Source: Moraxella equi (GTDB taxonomy: Bacteria > Pseudomonadota > Gammaproteobacteria > Pseudomonadales > Moraxellaceae). From it: a stretch of DNA of 16,059 nt. The notes below the pieces were generated by a model that was not told where the DNA came from, did not search any database, and saw only the letters and a list, made by a program, of their open reading frames with translations. The stretch is from contig NZ_MXAP01000118.1 of the NCBI RefSeq assembly GCF_002027555.1, forward strand, positions 1,928 to 17,986, in the 5' to 3' direction. Shown piece by piece: positions 8,066 through 13,100 of this stretch (positions are counted from its first letter, which is position 1; every line of letters starts with the position of its first letter). The position numbers and the translations under genes were made by a program.

Positions 8066-8617
8066 ATGAAAATTCGTGATTTTGTATTCTTATCTTTAAT
8101 ATGCTGTGCTATATGGGTTATACCCTACTGTGTTTGGCATGGTCGTGGACTGCCACCTGAAAAAGACTTGCATTATGTAACAGGTAAGGTTAGGCTGGTT
8201 ACTGTTGCTAAAGATGGCAAAAATAGAGACATTAAACACATGAGTATTGTCAATCCCCAAACCAAAGAAAAACTGATGATTGCTTGTGGCAACATAGTTA
8301 TTCCTAAAAAAGACATGTTTAGCAATTGTTTCTTAACAGATGACCATCTAAGCCAAACACTTACCATTGGTTATTATTACCAACCCTCAGTACTTGGTAT
8401 TACCAATGAAATCCCCCAAATGGCAACCATTCATATCAATAAACCTAATGGTGAGATGACGGCTGTTGATAGTTATGCCTCAACAAAAGATAAAATAGTA
8501 TCTGCTAATCGGTTTTTTTTGATATTTACTTTGTTTATCTCAATTTTGTTGATATGGTCTGAGATAAGAGATTTTAAAAAAGAGCTAAAAAAGAAGGAGC
8601 AAGAATATGACAACTAA
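8066..8617 (+). CDS. Small two-helix membrane protein paired with the second RTX head
   Basis: I do not recognise a family. The 183-residue product has a hydrophobic N-terminal helix (about 5-24, FVFLSLICCAIWVIPYCVW). A polar domain of about 120 residues follows, with two Cys (in IACGN and SNCFL). A second hydrophobic helix (about 148-165, RFFLIFTLFISILLIW) leads to a highly charged tail, KKELKKKEQEYDN. The topology fits an inner-membrane protein with an extracytoplasmic domain. The ATG at 8066 is chosen over an in-frame TTG at 8054 because it directly precedes the basic residues and helix. Its 3' end overlaps the start of the next gene by 11 nt, so the two are translationally coupled. By position it may be a partner, anchor or protective protein for the downstream RTX head; that is inference. 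Confidence 0.72.
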   Translation: MKIRDFVFLSLICCAIWVIPYCVWHGRGLPPEKDLHYVTGKVRLVTVAKDGKNRDIKHMSIVNPQTKEKLMIACGNIVIPKKDMFSNCFLTDDHLSQTLTIGYYYQPSVLGITNEIPQMATIHINKPNGEMTAVDSYASTKDKIVSANRFFLIFTLFISILLIWSEIRDFKKELKKKEQEYDN

Positions 8618-9647
8618 ACTAATCACAGAAGCCGTCGAGCAAGCCATTAAAACCGCTGGTGGTGCTGGCGGTGTTGCTGGCAATGGCATTAACATCAAAA
8701 CACTGCTTGATAAAGCGGAAGGCGGTGATGGGGTTGGTGTGGGTGCTGCTACGGTAGCAATAGCGGCTGGTATTGCTGGTACCGCATATACTATTATTGA
8801 AAAAAGCCCAGAAGGTAAGTGGGCAAAAGGAATAGTGGGGCTAGGTGCCATCGCTGGTGTTGCATTAGCTTATCAAGACTATCAAACCATGAAAGACAGC
8901 TATACCAAAAGCGGTGAAATTAACCTAAAAGATGCCCTTAGCTTTGCAGGTAATGCATTGGCGGTTGCGGCAGGTATTGCCCTGATAGCTAATCCAGCTG
9001 GAGCAACTGTTGCTGCACTTACAGTGGGTTCGGTAGCTTTTGCAGGAGCAAGTTTGGCTGTTGATAAAGAAACAGATTTATTTAATAATGACATCAAGGA
9101 TAAACTAAACGACATCGCCTTAGGTAAGCCCATTCAAGATTTCTTTGATAACCAAGTCGGAGATGCTGTCGAAAAAATGCTAGAAAACAGAGAAAAACTA
9201 GGAGAGTTAGTAGATAAAATCAAAGATGAAATCACCAATAGCGAAAACCACAGCCCAACCAAATTACTTGAAAAACTGCTAACACCAATCATGGAGTTTG
9301 GTATCAGCCTTTCAAAAGATGGTGATAAACTGTCTGATGAAATTGGGGATATTGCTAAAAAAGCATGGGAGTTTACCAAAGAAGTATGGGATAAAATAGC
9401 CGACTGGCTTGAAAATCCTACAGATTGGCTCCCTGACATCGTCAAAGACTGGCTAGACATCCCCCGCACAGGCGAATACTACGTCTATGACCCACTTACC
9501 TTGGACTTAAATGGTAATGGCGTCATTGACGTGATTGGCACGGATGGTTATAAAGGGGCGTTATTTGACCATGATGGCGATGGTGTGATGATTAGTTATC
9601 AAATCAACATACTTGCAATCAATGAAGAAGAAAGATGTGTGGCTTGA
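8607..9647 (+). CDS. Truncated FrpC-like RTX protein with an alternative hydrophobic head
   Basis: This is an intact 346-codon frame with a good Shine-Dalgarno (AAGGAG at 8594-8599, 7-nt spacing). The head has Gly/Ala-rich hydrophobic stretches at about 43-63, 74-88 and 111-152, resembling membrane-inserting RTX head regions, followed by an amphipathic part at about 160-268. Then comes the shared linker DWLPDIVKDWLD and YVYDPLTLDLNGNG, with Asp295-Pro296 at the self-processing site. The module is cut after about 30 residues (second calcium loop DHDGDG at 321-326). The frame ends in the unrelated tail AINEEERCVA, so there are no RTX repeats and no apparent type I secretion signal. The head shows weak similarity to residues ~15-115 of the large RTX protein (shared TLL-D/E-K, GDGV, AKG and Q-M spacing). 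It could be a short effector-like protein or a silent head cassette. Confidence 0.72.
   Translation: MTTKLITEAVEQAIKTAGGAGGVAGNGINIKTLLDKAEGGDGVGVGAATVAIAAGIAGTAYTIIEKSPEGKWAKGIVGLGAIAGVALAYQDYQTMKDSYTKSGEINLKDALSFAGNALAVAAGIALIANPAGATVAALTVGSVAFAGASLAVDKETDLFNNDIKDKLNDIALGKPIQDFFDNQVGDAVEKMLENREKLGELVDKIKDEITNSENHSPTKLLEKLLTPIMEFGISLSKDGDKLSDEIGDIAKKAWEFTKEVWDKIADWLENPTDWLPDIVKDWLDIPRTGEYYVYDPLTLDLNGNGVIDVIGTDGYKGALFDHDGDGVMISYQINILAINEEERCVA
9420..9566 (+). repeat. 147-bp conserved RTX segment, copy 2 of 3
   Basis: This aligns gaplessly to 7614-7760 and 11087-11233. The homology with the full-length gene continues slightly further here (to about 9583, the DHDGDG loop) than in copy 1, which diverges right after the segment. 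Confidence 0.9.
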
Positions 9648-9737
9648 TTGTTATAAAAAAGGATAAATGTTGTGTTTGTGAGTGAATGGGTGTAAAATTT
9701 GTTGGTTATCGGCTTTGGTGGGTTAGGTCTTGATAAT
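9604..9737 (+). repeat. 134-bp tail repeat, copy 2 of 2
   Basis: This is the partner of 7774-7907, with the same length and about 92% identity by eye. It covers the last codons, the stop at 9645-9647, and noncoding sequence after it. No copy follows the start of the self-processing module in the full gene at 11233. Confidence 0.85.
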
Positions 9738-9789
9738 CAACCCTGGTTGTCTGTACTCAACCTTTGAACTGATAACAACTTTTGTGTTT

Positions 9790-9811
9790 ATAAAAAACAG
9801 TTGTTTTTTAT
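9790..9811. repeat. AT-rich 22-bp inverted repeat
   Basis: ATAAAAAACA at 9790-9799 and TGTTTTTTAT at 9802-9811 are perfect reverse complements around a 2-bp centre. It could be a terminator for the preceding unit or a regulator site, since it overlaps the -35 of the promoter proposed just downstream. Confidence 0.6.
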
Positions 9812-9828
9812 GTATTTTATGATATATT
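9801..9828 (+). promoter_or_regulatory. Probable promoter for the 9867 gene and the large RTX gene
   Basis: TGATATATT at 9820-9828 is an extended -10 (TGn plus TATATT at 9823-9828). TTGTTT at 9801-9806 is the -35 with 16-bp spacing. The right arm of the AT-rich palindrome covers the -35, so a protein bound there would block transcription. The leader would be about 30 nt to the ATG at 9867. Confidence 0.45.
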
Positions 9829-9866
9829 ATCTCAAGTTTTAATCAATTGTTTGGTTGGTTTTAAAA

Positions 9867-10187
9867 ATGTCAGAAATAGATAACAAAAAAAGAGCACCTG
9901 CTTGGCTTGGTGTTTTATCTTTTTTAGCATACTCATCTTTCTTTCTTTTTTTGATGTATAGGTATGGATATAGCAACACAGATACCAGTTGGATTAAGGA
10001 GTTAAATTATTCCTTTATACAAATTTGTGCCACAATACTTATTTTATTTTATTTGATTGATGAATATTTAAAAAAACAAAAGAAAAGTTCATTTTGGTTT
10101 GATTATGCTTATGACTTAGTTTCTGCCTGTGTTATTGGTATGTCTATAGCTTTTCCTTTGTTTATTATAATATTGTTTAATTTTTAG
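9867..10187 (+). CDS. Small three-helix membrane protein upstream of the large RTX gene
   Basis: I do not recognise a family. The 106-residue product is strongly hydrophobic, with three likely membrane helices at about 14-32 (LGVLSFLAYSSFFLFLMY), 49-66 (FIQICATILILFYLIDEY) and 84-104 (VSACVIGMSIAFPLFIIIL). Short charged loops separate them, including EYLKKQKKSS. The ATG at 9867 is preferred to an in-frame TTG at 9855. The gene is much richer in A+T than glnE or ccoI. Its stop codon overlaps the AGGAGG of the next gene, so the pair is almost certainly co-transcribed and coupled. It occupies the same position relative to the large RTX gene as the 8066 gene does to the truncated one, but the two proteins look unrelated. 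A cognate partner role is inference. Confidence 0.72.
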   Translation: MSEIDNKKRAPAWLGVLSFLAYSSFFLFLMYRYGYSNTDTSWIKELNYSFIQICATILILFYLIDEYLKKQKKSSFWFDYAYDLVSACVIGMSIAFPLFIIILFNF

Positions 10188-10198
10188 GAGGTTTTGAT

Positions 10199-13100
10199 AT
10201 GGGTGATAATTTGCTCAAACATGCTGAACAAGTTGACAGTTATGTAGGTTTGGTTGGCGATATTTCTACTCTGCTTGAGAAAGGAGCAGATGGGTCTGAT
10301 GGTGTAGATAAGGCAATAGCTTCATTGTCTTTAGCTAATTCTCTTGTAGGATTGGCTGGAAGTCGTAACCCTGATTTGGAAGCATTTGCAAAAGGTTACG
10401 GATTTGCAACGGATATTTTGCTTACAGAATTGGCTCTTGCTCAGATGTTTGAAAATATTGGGGAGAGGGATGCTAAAGGAGCAATCTCAAATGCTTTTGC
10501 GGCAACATCTGGTGCAACTAAAATCTTAGGGAATATGGTATCTAAAGATGAAGGAAACTGGGGGAGAAAAAGCTTATCAGGAATTGGGGTGATAGCTTCT
10601 TCAACATCAAATATTATTGAAAGTGAGGCTGTGGAATTAGCCACTAACAAACTAACAGATGGTATAGAAAAAACAGTCAATACTTCTAATCAAATTGCCA
10701 AACAAATATCTGATGCTGCTATCAAATTAAATAATGTCATTAATAATGTCAAAACTACCGCCAAAGATGCTTTTGATAAGGCTGTTCAAAAAGCCACTGA
10801 TGCCTATAAGACCGCCGAACAAAAAATCGCAGATGCCTACAAAAACGCCGAACAAGCCTTTAAAGATGGTGTAAAAAGTGCTGAGCAAATCGCTAACGAG
10901 GCTCTAGAAAAAGCCGAGCAAATCGCCAAAGACCTTACCAAAGAAGTCTCAGACACATTCAAAGAAATATCCGATGAGCTTGCCGATGCCTTTGATAAGT
11001 TTAAAGAAGTAGTACAAGACACCTTTGACAAATGGCGTGAACAGGTTGGTGATTTCTTTGCTAAATTTGATTTTCCCAACATTCCCACAGATTGGCTCCC
11101 CGACATCGTTAAAGATTGGCTAGACATCCCCCGCACAGGCGAATACTACGTCTATGACCCATTAACCTTGGACTTAAATGGTAATGGCATCATTGACGTT
11201 ATTGGTACGGATGGTTATAAAGGGGCGTTATTTGACCATAATGGCGATGGTATTGCCACCGCAACAAGTTGGGTATCGGGTGCCGATGGTCTTTTGGTGT
11301 TGGATAGAAATGGCGATGGCGTGATTAATAGCGGTCGTGAGCTCTTCGGGGATAGTACACTGCTATCTGATGGATCGACCGCCCGTCACGGCTATGAGGC
11401 ACTTGCTGAATTTGATGGCAATGGTGACGGTGTCATTAATGCTGATGACGAGATTTTTAGCCGTCTAAAAGTATGGCAGGATAAAAATGGCGATGGCATC
11501 AGCACCCAAGATGAAATGACAGAGCTTGACAAGTTGGGCATTGACAATCTGTCTTTGACATATCGCGATGTCAATAAAGCACTGGGAAAAGGCGTAACAG
11601 TCGCCCAGCAAGGTACTTATACCAAAGATGGTGCCAAGCACATGATGGCGGATTTACAATTTGAGCATAACAGTATTTACAGCCGTTATACGGACAGCTT
11701 GGAGCTGTCTGATGCTCAAAAAGAACTCCCAAATCTAAAAGGCATGGGTAGATTAAGAGACCTACGACAAGCCAGTGCACTATCCGAAAACCTAACCAAT
11801 CTTTTGACCCAATATCAATCAGCAACCACCAAGACTGCACAGCTTGCTCTACTACCTGCTCTCATCAATGCATGGGCAGAGACTGACCCGAGCACCAAAG
11901 ATGAAAACAGTGACATCATGTTTTCATCATCATTAACACGCACTAGAAATTCAGGCGTTGGTCTGACACCATCACAAGCCAGTGCTATTGCCAATTTCGT
12001 GATTGACCCAGTGTCACAGAAAAAGCTTAATGAAATCCGACACAAAATTGATATTTTGGATAGTTTTACAGGAACAAAAACTGAAAAAATTTATATCACC
12101 AACAATAAACGTGCCGAAGAAATCTTAAAATCTATTAATACCAGCCACCATAATCTAGAAAAGAGTATTTATCACGCTCTTTTGACACAAACAAGACTTT
12201 CGCCTTACCTTGAAAAAGTTGCTCTTGCCTTTGGTGATAACGGTCTTTCTTTTGATTACAATGAATTAGAAGCATTCATCAACGCCAAATACCAAGATGA
12301 CCCAAAAAACGCCTTTGTGGACTTGGCAGAACTTTTGGTCTATGGTGGCGTCACTGGATGGGGCGAAGGTCGTGTCATATTGGCTAAGTTTGCCCAAGAT
12401 GCTAAAGACAAGGGCGTTATTGAGGACTACCTTGCCTTATTGGATAATGCAACAACTGCTAAGCTTGCCACTCAATACGGAAGCGACAGCAATGACCTGT
12501 TAACTGCTGTCGGCATGCTGGATAAAGATATACTAGAGGGTCATGAAGGTAATGACACATTAATAGCAGGAAATGCAGACAGCCTTCTAATCGGTGGTAC
12601 AGGTTCTGACACCTATATTTACAAACAAGGTTTTGGTAATTCAATTATTGACAATCATGATATCAGTCATGGCAGACTGGATGTTATTAACATCACATTT
12701 GCAAATCTTGCCGATATCAACTATGAACGTCAAGGTGAGAGTCTTGTTATCCGAGTCGCAGGTGAATCAGGCACAATTACCGTTCGTGATATGTTTGCTG
12801 GGGATGAATTAACTAAGCACATTGACCAAATCATACTCAAAGACGGAGTCATTACCCTAAGCGACATTAAAAAAGAGCTTTTAAAAGGTACAGATAATAA
12901 CGATACCATCATCGGTTTTGGTAGTGACGATATCATCCATGCAGGAGCAGGAGATGATATCATTGAGGGTCGTGGTGGCAATGACATTATTTATGCAGGA
13001 GACGGCAATAACCGCATCAATGCAGGGGCAGGAGATGACATTATTCATCTACTAAGTGGCAACAATCATGCCTATGGTGGCGATGGAGATGATATCATAT

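Noticed and set aside
8585..8851. Reverse-strand 88-codon Pro/Ala-rich frame opposite the second RTX head
   Set aside because: It is the complement of Gly/Ala-rich coding sequence, has no ribosome binding site, and overlaps a well-supported gene.
7344..9647. Contact-dependent inhibition or classic polymorphic toxin cassettes with downstream immunity genes
   Set aside because: The repeated heads vary at the N-terminus, not the C-terminus, and the small paired genes lie upstream; no nuclease or deaminase motif or pretoxin junction was seen.
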